NCBI GenBank assembly: GCA_030159075.1
Contig: BROG01000376.1
Location: 323,001 to 387,000, forward strand
Source of the DNA: Atrina japonica
Taxonomy: Eukaryota > Mollusca > Bivalvia > Pterioida > Pinnidae
Reading direction: 5' to 3'
Length of the DNA stretch: 64,000 bases
This document shows positions 41,060 to 57,886 of the stretch, one piece after another (within the stretch, counting starts at the first letter, position 1; each line of letters starts with the position of its first letter). Made by a program: the position numbers and the translations under genes. The notes below the pieces were generated by a model, which was given only the letters and a program-made list of their open reading frames with translations, was not told the DNA's origin and made no database searches.

Positions 41060-41389
41060 TCAGCACATACGGTAATATATCAGTTGATCACATTTATAAA
41101 TACTCAATTTACTTACATCAAAATTATCCTTGTCAGATTTCTAGCTTTTTCTCTATTTAATATTTTCAAATATTATATTTCAACTGACAACACAGATACT
41201 GATATTATTTGTAATTAGATCCAATATTAAGGCGTGTTGTTTTCTCACAAAGGTGCAACCAAATAAACAGTGTTTCCCGTTACCACAAGTAGCGCATGCA
41301 AACAAAAAGCTTTTGACAGATATGAATGCATTCACCCATTGTGTTTCCAGTGTTAAAAACAATTTAGAATGTAATACTGACTCTGTGAT

Positions 41390-42625
41390 ACAACAAATTT
41401 ACCATGGCACATTGATGTACAGTATTTCTATATGTGGCCTATACTTTATAATACTGACTTACACACACACTGGTGTACAGTACTTCTATATGTAGCCTAT
41501 ACTTTATAGTACTGACTGACACACACACATTGATGTACTTCTTTAAGTAGTCTATATTTTAGTGTACTGACTGACACAAATTGGTGTACAGTACTTCTAT
41601 ATGTAGCCTATACTTTATAGTACTGACTGACACACACACATTGATGTACTTCTTTAAGTAGTCTATATTTTAGTGTACTGACTGACACAAATTGATGTAC
41701 AGTACTTCTATATGCTGCCTATACTTTACAGTTATGACTAAAATACACATTGATGTACAATACTTCTATATGTAGTCTATATTTTATAGATCTGACTGAC
41801 ACACGCACACTAATGTACAGTACTTCTATATGTAGCCTATACCTTAGAGTACTGACTGACACACACACTGATGTACAGTACTTCTATATGTAGCCTATAC
41901 CTTAGAGTACTGACTGACACACACACTGATGTACAGTACTTCTACTACTGACTGACATACACACTAATGTACAGTACTTCTATATGTAGCCTATACCTTA
42001 GAGTACTGACTGACACACACACTAATGTAGTACTTCAGTACTATCCTTAGAGTACTGACTGTACACACTAGTCTACTATATTAGCCTATACCTTAGATAC
42101 TGACTGACATACACACTGATGTACAGTATTAGCTATATTTTATAGTTCTGAGCCTTGGCATACAGTACTTCTATATGTAGCCTATATTTCAAAGTACTAA
42201 TGTACACTAATGTACAGTACTTCTATATGTAGCCTATACCTTAGAGTACTGACTGACATACACACTAATGTACAGTACTTCTATATGTAGCCTATACCTT
42301 AGAGTACTGACTGACATACACACTAATGTACAGTACTTCTATATGTAGCCTATACCTTAGAGTACTAACTGACATACACACTGATGTACAGTACTTCCAT
42401 ATGTAGCCTATATTTTATAGTTCTGACCGACACACACATTGGCATACAGTACTTCTATATGTAGCCTATATTTCAAAGTACTGACACACACACACACACA
42501 CACAGACACACAGACACACACACATTGCTGTAGAGTACTTTTATATGTAGTATAAGTTTATCAGTTCTGACTGACACACACACTGACGTAAAATCTTTCT
42601 TTATGTAGCCTATATTTTACAGTTT
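41390..42625. repeat. Minisatellite, about 60 bp unit, about 20 copies
   Basis: Units of gatgtacagtacttctatat, gtagcctataccttagagta, ctgactgacacacacac. Some copies are truncated. It fills most of the KLC intron between the TPR5 exon and TPR4 variant B. Confidence 0.93.
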
Positions 42626-42989
42626 TAACAAACAAACTGATTGAGCAATTAAAATGTTCATGGTGATTTTATATAAGCAAAATGATTAGAAACTATTTCA
42701 TTTAACATTCTATATGTTTGTTGTTCTACTAGGAATTTTACACTATATGGGAAATATAGTATTAAAAATTAATACCCATGGCTTACTGATTCTAGGTAAT
42801 ATGGTATGTCTTAAATTGAACTTGAACTATCTGGGTCCCTCCTTCTCTTTATTTCTTCAAAAGAAGTTATTAAATACTCTATTTATTATCAGATGTACAT
42901 TTGAAGACACTGTCTTATGTTGTACTGTCAACACTTTTGATGTCATAATAGTTCCTATAATATATTGTAGCAGGCAGCGGGAAATGTGT

Positions 42990-43062
42990 GACCAGACTGG
43001 GAATTGAACCCAAGACCTTCCAAACACTAGCTAGATGCTTTTACCAACTGAGCTATCTGGGC
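42990..43062 (-). pseudogene. tRNA-like sequence (SINE head or tRNA pseudogene)
   Basis: On the minus strand, GCCCAGA...TCTGGTC forms an acceptor stem with one mismatch. It has box A (TAGCTCAGTTGG), box B (GGTTCAATTCC), a seven-base anticodon loop with T33 and AGT in the anticodon place, and a T arm TTGGG/CCCAG. It lies in a KLC intron within short inverted flanks (tatattgtag...ctacaatata). More likely tRNA-derived repeat than a working tRNA-Thr. Confidence 0.5.
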
Positions 43063-43199
43063 CTCCACCCTCTGCACCACTACAATATATAACTAACTAT
43101 GGTATGATACAGTGTACACTGTGTGGGTATTATATAGAAAACTTTAATTCACTCTCAGTATTATCTTTACATACTATATAACTACTGTGTTTCCACTTA

Positions 43200-44813
<1,614 letters not shown>

Positions 44814-45126
44814 TCACTGCACCTGTAAACTAAATCAGAAATCTAGAACATTAATACAAATACCTTGGTGTCTCATACTTATGTAATAATTTCACAAACT
44901 TTTTTTCACCTTTAAACTGATTTTACAAATTTGCAGACCTATTAAACATAATATTGCTGAAAATTATTTGTACATTATTATGAAAAACTTATTACATTTA
45001 TATAAAAAACAATACTTCAAAGTAGAGGTTTTTCCTGACCATTGTTAGTAACGACATTACTCAATAATTTAACTTATTCCCTGTAACTGATAATTTAGCT
45101 GTTATCATTACGTATATGTATGGTTA

Positions 45127-45968
<842 letters not shown>

Positions 45969-47074
45969 TCAATTATATATGTATCAATAATGTTACTGTC
46001 ATGTAATTACAGAAATACAAAATGACAAAGTTCATCATTCCATCTATCATCATCAAATAAGACTTTTCTTCCTGACTAATACAGATATATATGTTATCAA
46101 ATGTGACAAGGGAAAGTTAACAAATCCAAGTGCTCTTCCACAACAGTAAAATATGTCAGATAAACACAACCTGTATGTACAACTCCAGGAAAGGGGTAAA
46201 AGCGATGAAATCAACAGTATTGTTTTCCATCTATCCTTTTGGTCCTATTTAGACCCAAATCAATAAACAGTATGGTCTACTGTCATAATTCAGAAGTGAA
46301 CAAGTTCAAATTGCATGTAAAACTATTATAAAATTCTGATTCTAAATCATACACCCCTAAATTCTGCCAATGGACTTAACCATTCTTTGAAATGCGCAGG
46401 TCCAAATGTGACTTCAAGGGTTGATGTGTTAAACTAAGTACAAATAATATAATTCAACGTTTTGCTGATAATTCAGAAATATCTGCTACAACAAGTAAAA
46501 TTGTCCTAATCTATTGCAATATTATAATGTGTCAAGAATAAACCCAAGAAACATGCCATGCTATGCTTTACCTGTTACATGAACTATTAATGAAGGTGTA
46601 ATATCAGAACATATCAAATACAGGTAACAACTTACATCTCCTAAAATACCTCAAGTAGAATATCTGAAGGTACTGTTTGCAAATCTGTTACATTAATACA
46701 TCCTAATATACCATAGTTTAATTACAGACATCTTCCCAAGATCTATAAAAATATCTAATGATGGTAACACTTTAGTGGTTTTGTGAGACTGTTACTTGGC
46801 AATGGTCAGAAGTGGTGTATTTACATGAAAAATGAGGGCACCACATTCAGTGCATTTCATTGAGGTGAAACAAAGAGATGAATTATCTCCCTTTTCTGGC
46901 TACTGTAAAAACTATTGACCAGTGCATGTATCAATAAAAGTGACTAACACACATGTCAATAATTGTGACTAGATAATGTATCAATGATAAGTGATGTGTA
47001 ATGAAAATATAATAACAAGAAATGTAGAAAGATTACCTATAGATCACAATATGTTATGTGTATAATGATGAAGA

Positions 47075-47225
47075 TGAAGTGGTTAAAGCATTGCTCTAGA
47101 ATCCACAAAGTCCTCTCACCTCTAGTCAGTGTAAGTTTAAGCCCCACTGGAACCTTAGCCGATTTTGTGAGAAAGTTTGCAAGTTGACTTGTGGAAAAAT
47201 TGTTGATTGTGGCATAAAACACCAT
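47075..47225 (+). mobile_element. tRNA-type SINE fragment
   Basis: agtggttaaagcattgctct and gtttaagccccactggaac look like decayed box A and box B. A tail gttgattgtggcataaaac resembles the 28490 fragment in inverse orientation. No target duplication identified. Confidence 0.5.
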
Positions 47226-47664
47226 TCAAAAATTACATATGAAGATAAAACAAATGCATGTCCTAATATTTCAATATATAAGACTGGAAATACTGTTTTC
47301 AAAATATAGAAATCAATGAAGCCTACTTGGAACTAATTAATGAATACAATATGGGGAAAATTATTGTCATACAAGTCAAGATGGTCAGGTTGAAAGTAAT
47401 AGGAAGACAAAAATATCAATTAACAATTTCTGGGTCAGATATCTAGACCATAAGAAGGTCAAATCTTGTGATATTCATCTGGAAAGTAGAATAAAGTGAT
47501 GCAACTGTTATAAAGCATTTACGAGGCAGAATTAAATTCTGACTGAACTAGAGGTGATGGTGATCTGAAATAATACAGCATGATTATGCAGTGACAATTC
47601 CAAATAAACTCATGCAAATATGAACCGAAGCAATGAATATGAACATTAAGACAAATATAAAAAG

Positions 47665-47667
<3 letters not shown>

Positions 47668-47721
<54 letters not shown>
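47668..47721. repeat. (CA)n microsatellite, about 26 units
   Basis: Uninterrupted CA dinucleotides. Cys/Val ORFs across it are spurious. Confidence 0.97.
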
Positions 47722-47722
<1 letters not shown>

Positions 47723-48000
47723 AAAAATCTAAATAAGGTGAGTAATGCAAGTAAGAGTGGTGAAATAAAATAACAAACAAACTGATGCAGAATGTTAGAA
47801 CTGAAAAATTCCTCTTGCATTTATGCATATCACTTGACAGAGACTCATAAAATAAACAACTTCTAGGGAAGTACCAGGCTTGTTTAACTCATTCACCACT
47901 AAAGACACAGTTGGACTGGTCTAAGTCATTGATTCACAGGGGTTGATGAGTTTAAAACTACAATATCCATACTGACAGACTAGGTCAAGTGTGTGAACGT

Positions 48001-48025
48001 GGGGGGGGGGGGGGGGGGGGGGGGG
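48001..48025. repeat. Poly-G run of 25
   Basis: Plain homopolymer. Length may be unreliable in the assembly. Confidence 0.95.
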
Positions 48026-48663
48026 TCTGTACACCTTATCCATATCCATGGAATTATACGGATAGATTCAATAAAATTGATAAACCTTATTAAACAGAGA
48101 ACCAGATTGTGTGATGAAGAAGGCACGGAGTCTTTGACATTGTTTTCATCAGAAGAATTAAGATATAGTCTCTTTTATTTAAACTTTGTTTGTGTCAAAG
48201 TGACAGTGTGCTAAGCTTTCCAACACAACAGACCATAACAGACTGGTCTAAGACAGTAGAAAAGTGCATGCAATTTAGATACTTAGGGGGATAAAATGCT
48301 TAACAAAGTAAAACCTGTCAAGGATTAGACCTACAACTATAAGGAGTGATTTTTAATACACTCCAAATACAAGTCTGCATGTTTTAGATGAGACAACCAA
48401 TATGATTAGGTCATGTCATGCTGATCATGGATGGTTTACGAACAATCTATGCATAAGTCCGTAGCAAAAGTCAAAATTAGGGTACTTCACCGTCAGTTTC
48501 TTAAAATGCTTCACTAAAACAGTGAGCAAATAAAGCAATGACAACAAAGCAAGTCCACGTTGACAGTTCTTTGTATCACAGCCATATGTATAAAAACAGT
48601 GTGTTTGAACCAAAAATCAATGTGACCATATAAGCAGGAGTCTGAATCAGACCAATAATTTTA

Positions 48664-49933
<1,270 letters not shown>

Positions 49934-50449
49934 TCATACACATACAATTCAATTTCTTTGATATAAAGATAAACATATTGGAAGTACATTTTGTAAAATG
50001 GGTTTGCTATCATCAGGATCATATAGAGACATTAAACTGGTGCTATTATAAAACATAAGACATTTGAAAATCTTGAGCAAAGAGTGTGATCAAAGAATTA
50101 TTTAAAACAGAAATAAGGAGAATACTATATATACCCCCTGTCCTTGTTTAAGGCAGTTTGGCGATACTGGAAAGCAATATGTTCAAATTTAAACACTGAA
50201 CTACATATGTTAAACATTGTGTCCCATACAATTATTCTATAGATTTACATGACAAAGGATATTTATCTGTACTAAGAGAGTAAAGCTTTTAAGAAATTAC
50301 AACTTTTCATTTTTAAGCTGTTACAAAACTTTGCTCAACATTTTAAAATTGTTTTACCATTTCTCAATCCAAGTCATCTATATGTTTTGAAAGATTGACT
50401 GATCCTGACATCATGTATCAATCGACAATCAATTGTTGCATGCTATATC

Positions 50450-51226
<777 letters not shown>

Positions 51227-51500
51227 TTATAAATTATCAATGTTGTAATCCTTATCTCCATAGATGTGGACACAAAACAAAATAGACTTTGCAATAAAAC
51301 AAATATAGTATTATTCTTTTTATCAATTATTAAGATATTTTACCTTTTTATTTTTTCTTATATTGGAAGCATAATGATCACAATTAGATAATTTTTTACT
51401 ACCCAAGAAAAATTACTTGAAAAGGTCCCCAAATACTTCCTGCCATAGTCTTCTGAGCAGTGTTTCCAAGGTAACATGTATATCAGTTCCTTAAACTTAC

Positions 51501-51591
51501 CTTCTTGTTGTGGTGGTTCCTCATCATCATCAGGAAAACCTAAATCTAGGGACTGTGTTGACTGATCTTGTTCCTTCTCACTCTCAGAATG
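51501..51591 (-). CDS. KLC: KLC exon: acidic linker with LFP-like motif
   Basis: 91 nt, phase 0 in and phase 1 out. Acceptor CACATAG, donor GAAG|GTAAGT. Encodes HSESEKEQDQSTQSLDLGFP followed by DDDEEPPQQE. The LGFPDDDEE part lines up with the leucine-phenylalanine-proline acidic motif (LFPNDEDD in vertebrate KLC1) that is known to fold back on the TPR groove and autoinhibit cargo binding. Here it reads L-G-F-P rather than L-F-P. It lies directly after the microexon cluster. Confidence 0.9.
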
Positions 51592-51639
51592 CTATGTGTA
51601 AAGACAGAAATAATCCATGTTATAGTTATAAAAAATCAC

Positions 51640-52510
51640 ATAAACTTAGTACATGTCACAGGCACTTATCACATAGACTTAGTACATGTTACATATACTT
51701 ATCACATAAACTTAGTACATGTCACATATACTTATCACATAAACTTAGTACATGTTACATATACTTATCACATAAACTTAGTACATGTCACATATAATTA
51801 TCACATAAACTTAGTACATGTTACATGTACTTATCACATTTCACATAAACTTAGTACATGTGACATATACTTATCACATAAACTTAGTACATGTCACATA
51901 TAATTATCACATAAACTTAGTACATGTTACATGTACTTATCACATTTCACATAAACTTAGTACATGTGACATATACTTATCACATAAACTTAGTATATGA
52001 TACATGTACTCATCACATAAACTAAGTACATGTTACATGTACTTATCACATTTCACATAAACTTAGTACATGTTACATACACTTATCACATAAACTTAGT
52101 ATATGTCACATGTACTCATCACATAAATTTAGTACATGTCACATGCACTTATCACATAAACTTAATACATATACATGTACTTATCATATATCACACAAAC
52201 TTAGTACATGTCACATGTACTTATCACATAAAACTAGTACATGTCACATGTACTTATCAAATAAACTTAGTACATGTCATGTGTACTTATCACATAAACT
52301 TAGTACATGTCTTATGTACTTATCATATATCACACAAACTCAGTACATCCCACGAAGTTATCAAACATGAACTTAGTACATGACATGCTGTTATCACATA
52401 TCAGGTGAACATGTCACATATAGTTATCACAGATTCATAGGAGTCAACTACATGTCAGATTATCATACGCCACATAAACTTAGAACATATCACATGTACT
52501 TACTACACAG
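51640..52510. repeat. Minisatellite, about 33 bp unit, about 25 copies
   Basis: Units of cataaacttagtacatgtca-catgtacttatca in the KLC intron between the acidic linker exon and microexon 5. ORFs are repeat products. Confidence 0.95.
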
Positions 52511-52766
52511 CATCAGATCATGTCACATCAATATATCACACATCACATTATATTCTATGTTGTTTCATGACGTAGACAATAACCTTTACTGACAAACTGT
52601 CAGAAATTGGAGTAGGTAGTTTCTGTGCATTGGCAACTGTGTTCATCAGATATATGTGAGGACTAGTGAGGATTGCTGAATCTAATACAAAGCTGTCAAA
52701 AGAACTTCCAAAACGATACCACACTTAAACATCTGTATGATAGATATACAGAGAGACATTACTTAC

Positions 52767-52797
52767 AATACAATAGTCTAATGACACCGGCGTACTT
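52767..52797 (-). other. KLC: Possible 31-nt cassette (poison) exon
   Basis: Strong donor GTAAGT, acceptor GACAG with a TGCTAAC branch-like site upstream. The length is not a multiple of three, and inclusion would put a TGA into the next exon. Not supported by homology, so only a candidate. Confidence 0.2.
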
Positions 52798-53731
52798 CTG
52801 TCAAAGTGTTAGCAAGAGCAAGCATGTGTGATTAAAGGCGAAGGAAAGTGCCAAATACCATGAACATATTTTTATAGCATTGAAATTCTACACACTACCA
52901 AGTGCACTTAATAAGATCAGATTCTGAACAACACACTGAGAAAAGTCTCCAACGACCCACTGTCAACAACTTTTTAAGTGAAGTATCCTTAGTAATACTG
53001 GACAGTATATAAATCATAAGAGGAGATATCTATTGTTGTTAAAAATACTACGATTAACAGGGGTTACCATCAAATAGCCTTTCATATGATGCAATGTATT
53101 ATAAGATTTCATTAAGTATCCCTCGTTATGGCAAAAAGTATGATTACCAGAGGCCTTCAGATATCAACTGTCATGATAAAAAAAGATAGCATTAACAGAT
53201 TTTATCAGGTGAGTTATCCCTTGCTGTAGTGATAAGTATGATTGCTAGTGGCCATCAGATATCAACTGTCATGATGAAAAGTGATATCATTAACAGATTT
53301 TATCAAGTGAGATATCCCTTGTTGTAGTGATAAGTATTATTGCTAGTAGCTATCAGATATCCCTTGTCATTATGAAAAGTGATATCATTAACAGATTTCA
53401 TCGGGTAAAACATTCCTTGTAATAGTGAAAAAATACATAATTAACAGAGGCCATTAGATATCTTGAAAATGTACATAAATGGCAGATATCACCAGAGGAC
53501 TGAAAAATGTATGATAAACAGAGACCATCAGATATCCTTTGCTACAATGAAGTATGTGACTGATAGATATCATATAAGATTTCCCTTATTATTTATTGAG
53601 GCTGGCTTGTGTCACATTTAAATCTGTCAAATTGTATGCAAATATTGATAAAACAATAAAGAACATATTTTTTTGAAATACAATGTAGTAAGGTTGAAAT
53701 TCTGGGAGTGTATCTACATGTTTATACTTAC

Positions 53732-53761
53732 AGATATTGAGTCACTTGGTGATTCTATAAT
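53732..53761 (-). CDS. KLC: KLC linker microexon 5 (30 nt)
   Basis: Acceptor GTTTACAG, donor GTAAGT, phase 0, one codon longer than its siblings. Encodes IIESPSDSIS, with two Ser-Pro-like positions changed to a more acidic context (ES instead of KS). It is the last copy before the acidic linker exon. Confidence 0.8.
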
Positions 53762-54171
53762 CTGTAAACATGTTTCAGATAATCTTTATGGCAAAGTTTT
53801 TACATATAGTTTTTCCCCTTTTTTCTTAAGATGTACAGATAATAAAAATCCTGGTATTAAGTTGTATGATAAAAAGGTCATCAGATATCCCATATTACAT
53901 GAAAAAGTGTAGGACTTGGCAATATTATCAGATGAGATAAAAAATGTGTGGTAAACAGAAGCCATCATATCTCCCTTGTTATACTGAAGTATATGATTGA
54001 TATAAAATATATAAAATATCCCTGATTAATCATTATGGCTGGCTTGTGTCAAATTTGAATTTTTCCAAATGTATTCAAATATTAATGAAATAATAGAGAA
54101 TAAATCTTAACTCTTTTATTTGAAACATTAAGGTTAAAATCCTGGGAATGTATCTAAATGATTCTACTTAC

Positions 54172-54198
54172 AGGTACTGTATCACTTGGAGATTTAAT
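54172..54198 (-). CDS. KLC: KLC linker microexon 4 (27 nt)
   Basis: Acceptor GTTTACAG, donor GTAAGT, phase 0. Encodes IKSPSDTVP. Flanks match microexons 3 and 5 closely (AAACATGTTTCAGAT-like text on the acceptor side), so these three are the most recent duplicates. Confidence 0.82.
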
Positions 54199-54653
54199 CT
54201 GTAAACATGTTTCAGATAGTCTATATTGCAAAGTTATCGAAGATTTTTTCCTTTCCCTATCTTTTTCTAATCATTTTCATTAATGATGTACAGATCTAGA
54301 GGTCATAAAAATTACTGATATAGAGAAGATTCTATGATAAACAGATCATCAGATATCCTACATTGCATGGACAAGTGTATGATTTGTTATTAAATGAGAA
54401 ATCACCTGTTATAGTTAGAAAATTATGTGATTAATAAAGACCATTAGATATCCCTTGTTTTACTAAAGTTTATGACTGATAGATATCATAAGACATCCCT
54501 TATTATTCTTTGTGGCTGGCTTGTGTCACATTTAAATTTGTCAAAATGTATGCAAATATTGATAAAATAATAGATAATCAATGAATTTTAACTTTTTTCT
54601 TGAAATTTTAAGGTTGAAATTCTGGGAATGCAACTGCATATTTAAATACTTAC

Positions 54654-54680
54654 AGGTACTGTGTCACTTGAAGATTTAAT
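54654..54680 (-). CDS. KLC: KLC linker microexon 3 (27 nt)
   Basis: Acceptor GTTTACAG, donor GTAAGT, phase 0. Encodes IKSSSDTVP. It differs from its neighbour microexon 4 mainly by Ser for Pro, so it alone lacks the Ser-Pro dipeptide. Confidence 0.82.
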
Positions 54681-55176
54681 CTGTAAACATGTTTTAGATC
54701 ATCTTAATTGCAAAATTTTCAAATACAGTTTTACTTTCATTTTCTTAATGTATGGAAGTCTTAAAAACCCCTTGATATTGTATCACAAAAAAGGTCATCG
54801 GATATCCCAAATTACATAAAAAAGTGTATGATTTTGCACTGTTATCAGATGAGAAATCCCTTGTTATAGCAAAAATGTGTGTGATAAAAAGAAACCATCA
54901 GATACTCCTTGTTATAGTGAAAAGTTATATGATAAACATGTTTAACACTGCACACTTCCAACCTGTCTAAAACTTTTGTGTTATTCTGAGAGAAAATATT
55001 AATATGATTTTCAGTTAAAACAGAAATCAAAAGATCAACTATTCTATTATGAAAGTTTGTCTTTGCCACATTTAAAGACCATCAAAATGTAAGCAAACGA
55101 CAATTACGTACTAGAGAATTAATTTGATAGAGATAAAAGCATGATAATTGCTGGGAATGTGACTACATATACTTAC

Positions 55177-55203
55177 AGGTAATGGGCCAGTTGGTGATTT
55201 CCT
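55177..55203 (-). CDS. KLC: KLC linker microexon 2 (27 nt)
   Basis: Acceptor TTTTCAG, donor GTAAGT, phase 0. Encodes RKSPTGPLP, a variant of the microexon 1 peptide. Flanking intron text also resembles the other copies (a TGGGAATGT-like stretch beyond the donor side on the plus strand, AAACATATGTT beyond the acceptor side), so the exon was duplicated with its introns. Confidence 0.82.
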
Positions 55204-56115
55204 CTGAAAACATATGTTCCAGGTGATCTATATTGCAATATTGTTTCAGTAAATAGAGTATGGTTACCAGATATCATAAGATATCCCTTGCAATAGTAAA
55301 GAGTGTATGATTAGCCGATGTCATAAAATGAGATATAATTTATAGTGAACATTGTATGATAAATGCATTTGTAGAAGCCATCAGATATTTCTATAACATA
55401 GCAAAATGTGTAGACTTGGCAAATGTCATCAGAGAAGATGTAACTTGTTTTAGTAAAAATATGAAATAAAGATGCCATCAAATATCCCATAATACAGAGA
55501 GTGTGTGTGATTCAATCAGATATCCCATGTCATTCCATAAAAAGTGTGACTAAATAATGTCATCAGAAATTTCTTGTTACTCCAAATATTGAGGCCATCA
55601 GATATCCATTGTTTTAGTAAAAAGAATATGATTGGCAGATGTCATGATATGAGATATCTCTAATAACAGTGAAAAGTGTGATTAACAAAGGCCATCTGAT
55701 ATCCCATTAAAGCGAAAAGTATATGATCAGCAGACGTCGTCATGAAATATCACTCATTATAGTAAAGTGTGTGATGAACAGAGGCCATTGGATATCACTT
55801 GTTTACTGCTGTAAAATTTCACCAATTTTCTGTTGTTTTGTACCAATAAGCAGATGTTACTTGATCACTGAAATTTTAACACATCTGAAACCCTCGTGTT
55901 ATACTCGGAGAAAATTTTGATGTAAGTTAAGTTAAATCACGCAATTCAGATATCCATAAATTCATTATGAAAGCTGGACTGTGCCACATCTAAAGTTGAT
56001 TAAATGTGTGCAAACCATGATTAAGTATTAGAGAATAAATTTGACAAGAAAAAAGTGCCCATTTACAAATTGTTATAGAATAAATGTTGGGGATGTTACT
56101 ACATTTAATACTTAC

Positions 56116-56142
56116 AGATAACGTGCCACTTGGTGATTTAAT
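56116..56142 (-). CDS. KLC: KLC linker microexon 1 (27 nt)
   Basis: Bounded by TTTTCAG and GTAAGT, phase 0 on both sides. It encodes IKSPSGTLS. It is the first on the transcript of five homologous microexons, so it is supported by repetition as well as by splice sites. The peptide has a Ser-Pro site. It falls in the linker between the KLC coiled coil and the acidic LGFPDDDEE segment. Whether it is always included or alternative cannot be read from DNA. Confidence 0.82.
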
Positions 56143-56420
56143 CTGAAAACATATGTTTCAGATGATCTTTATGGCGGCAAGTTTTGTATTTTTTGTTTTC
56201 ATTTTATAGATTACACAATAGTACAGTAGGAACATGTCAATAAATAACTGCTGAAAATCAAAGTAATCGATTAGTGTTGGTACTTAGGGGATCACTTCTT
56301 TCTTTGTTCTCAGTTTGTCTCAATTTTCCTTTACAATCAGTGTAAAATATAAGATTGTAATGATCTGAATATCTTAGAACTAAACTTAAAAAGATTCTGA
56401 CTCTCATAGGAAATATTTAC

Positions 56421-56438
56421 CAGGAGGCTCGTTGGAGT
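56421..56438 (-). other. KLC: Possible sixth, 18-nt linker microexon
   Basis: ATTCAG|...|GTAAAT bounds 18 nt encoding TPTSLL in phase 0, just upstream of microexon 1 and with a Thr-Pro. The polypyrimidine tract is weak and the shared flanks of the other copies are not evident. Confidence 0.2.
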
Positions 56439-56739
56439 CTGAATTATTAAGTAATTTGCTAGGAATTGTTTTATTGATTTTCTTTTTCATTCTATTAAAA
56501 TTTCTTTTTATTTCATTATCATTATTTTTATGAGTGCTATGCATTGTTTTCCATCTCTATTAAAGATTTATTAACCAAATGCTTTTTGACTGATTGGTAG
56601 ACCTTGCATTACTGAGAGTTTTATTATTTCTGTTTTCCTCTCTTATACTTTTCATGATTTGAAACATTAACTACAAATGTCTTAATAAAAATAAAAATTT
56701 CAGGATTGTAGCTCTTAGAAGTAGTTCTTAAAAAGACTT

Positions 56740-57425
56740 CAATAGAATGATCCAAAGATCAGATTCCAAGATATGTAGTATAATCCTTAGATATGTAGAA
56801 TGATCTTAAGATCAGTAGAATAATCTTAAGTTCAGTAGAATGATCCTAAGATCAGTAGAATGATCCTATGATAAGTAGAATGATCCTAAGATCAGTTGAA
56901 TGATCCTAAGTTCATAGAATGATCTTATGATCAGTAGAATAATCCTAAGATCAGTTGAATAATCCTATGATCAGTAGAATGATCCTAAGATCAGTGGAAT
57001 GATCCTAAGTTCATAGAATAATCCTATGATCAGTAGAATGATCCTAAGATCAGTAGAATAATCCTAAGATCATTTGAATGATCCTAAGTTCATAGAATGA
57101 TCCTATGATCAGTAGAATGATCCTAAGATCAGTGGAATGATCCTAAGTTCATAGAATGATCCTATGTTCATAGAATGATCCTATGTTCAGTAGAATAATC
57201 CTAAGATCAGTTGAATGATCCTAAGTTCATAGAATGATCCTATGATCAGTAGAATAATCCTAAGATCAGTGTAATGTTCCTATGTTCATAGAATGATCCT
57301 ATGATCAGTAGAATGATCCTAAGATCAGTAGAATAATCCTAAGATCAGTTGAATGATCCTAAGTTCATAGAATAATCCTATGATCAGTAGAATGATCCAA
57401 AGATCAGTAGAATGATTCCAAGATC
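56740..57425. repeat. Minisatellite, about 20 bp unit, over 30 copies
   Basis: Units of agtagaatgatcctaagatc and variants, in the KLC intron between the coiled-coil exon and microexon 1. Confidence 0.95.
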
Positions 57426-57601
57426 TTAAAAGAAAAAATAATCACAATCTACAAAAATAATAATAATTGGCAAATGTTTGTTAGTCACAAAATGAATGCA
57501 CATGATTTTCAGATTACCTTTATATGAGCTCAACATTATAGTTTCAGTTGATATTGCAGGAATTGACACAGAAAAACTTGAACTAGACTCCAAGAACTCT
57601 A

Positions 57602-57886
<285 letters not shown>

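Larger units (their letters stand above)
53150..56150. repeat. KLC: Tandemly duplicated microexon units with short intronic repeats
   Basis: Besides the microexons, each unit shares ggctggcttgtgtcacattt-like text (53601, 54030, 54513; decayed near 55065 and 55970). The space between is filled with loose copies of catcagatatcccttgttat and tagtgaaaagtatgatta. Spacing of the microexon starts is 440, 482, 523 and 939 bp. Confidence 0.85.

Noticed and set aside
42990..43062. Functional tRNA-Thr gene
   Set aside because: Acceptor-stem mismatch, weak anticodon stem with wobble pairs, and embedding in an inverted-flank repeat make a derived element more likely.
51640..52510. Regular 33-bp array as a CRISPR
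   Set aside because: Eukaryotic intron, no unique spacers between repeats, no associated genes; an ordinary minisatellite.
56740..57425. 20-bp array as a transcription-factor platform
   Set aside because: No recognisable binding motif beyond GATC-containing text; copies drift freely.
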